Source of the DNA: Flavobacterium cyclinae
GTDB lineage: Bacteria; Bacteroidota; Bacteroidia; Flavobacteriales; Flavobacteriaceae
Length of the DNA stretch: 64,000 nt
Direction: 5' to 3'
NCBI RefSeq assembly: GCF_021172145.1
Contig: NZ_CP089095.1
Coordinates: 2,542,001-2,606,000 of the forward strand
Shown here: positions 62,283-64,000 of the stretch, one piece after another
Layout: each line of letters begins with the position of its first letter
How positions within the stretch are numbered: the first letter of the stretch is position 1
Made by a program: the position numbers and the translations under genes
The notes under the pieces: model-generated
The model's input: only the letters and a program-made list of their open reading frames with translations
The model's database searches: none
Told to the model about the DNA's origin: nothing

Positions 62283-64000
<1,718 letters not shown>

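Overview
The window looks like a chromosomal segment of a Flavobacterium-like member of the Bacteroidota. The DNA is AT-rich. A porU-porV-gldJ type IX secretion/gliding cluster is present. Several upstream regions match the Bacteroidota promoter form TTG-N17-23-TAnnTTTG. Family calls come from recognisable motifs in the translations; no database search was run.

Layout. 1-14 kb: rhomboid fragment, rarA, a HAD phosphatase, a MacB-like ABC transporter with a His-rich permease and a DUF3299-type partner, an exported superoxide dismutase with an extra C-terminal domain, radC, a DUF1287 lipoprotein, TPR proteins, mpl and an S46 dipeptidyl-peptidase. 14-21 kb: obg, a CNNM/CBS protein, adk, hpt, and purK and purE separated by a small membrane ORF flanked by inverted repeats. 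21-27.4 kb: M3 peptidase, a DUF4143 ATPase with a tandem-repeat promoter, and a GbsR-like regulator followed by four small membrane proteins, the last apparently truncated by a 10-bp repeat. 27.5-35 kb: gcvP, truncated haemoglobin, a KAS III-like enzyme, a methyltransferase, a glycosyltransferase and mlaE-mlaF. 35-43.7 kb (minus strand): DUF389 protein, manC, SprT-like protein, SDR, M28 peptidase, pyruvate dehydrogenase E2 and E1 alpha, cytidine deaminase. 43.8-54 kb: porV and porU divergent from gldJ, then murF, tRNA-Val with a tRNA remnant, and folC. 54-61.5 kb: TonB-ExbD-ExbB with an extra free TonB C-terminal domain, nhaD, an amino acid dehydrogenase, anmK and an acyl-CoA dehydrogenase. 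61.5-64 kb: a hairpin-rich spacer, a 5S rRNA remnant, intact 5S, and the 3' part of 23S rRNA.

Most genes are ordinary housekeeping. The unusual content is between genes. (i) At least eleven spacers carry tandem arrays with an exact 7-bp period but a different unit at each site; two of them supply the -33 TTG of a promoter. (ii) Three MITE-like inverted-repeat pairs occur, one enclosing an ORF between purK and purE. (iii) Short TCCCGA...TCGGGA hairpins sit inside defective copies of a tRNA and a 5S rRNA gene. (iv) A 33-bp tandem repeat overlies the promoter of the DUF4143 ATPase. (v) A 10-bp tandem repeat decides the reading frame of a membrane protein. No CRISPR array, prophage or transposase gene was seen.
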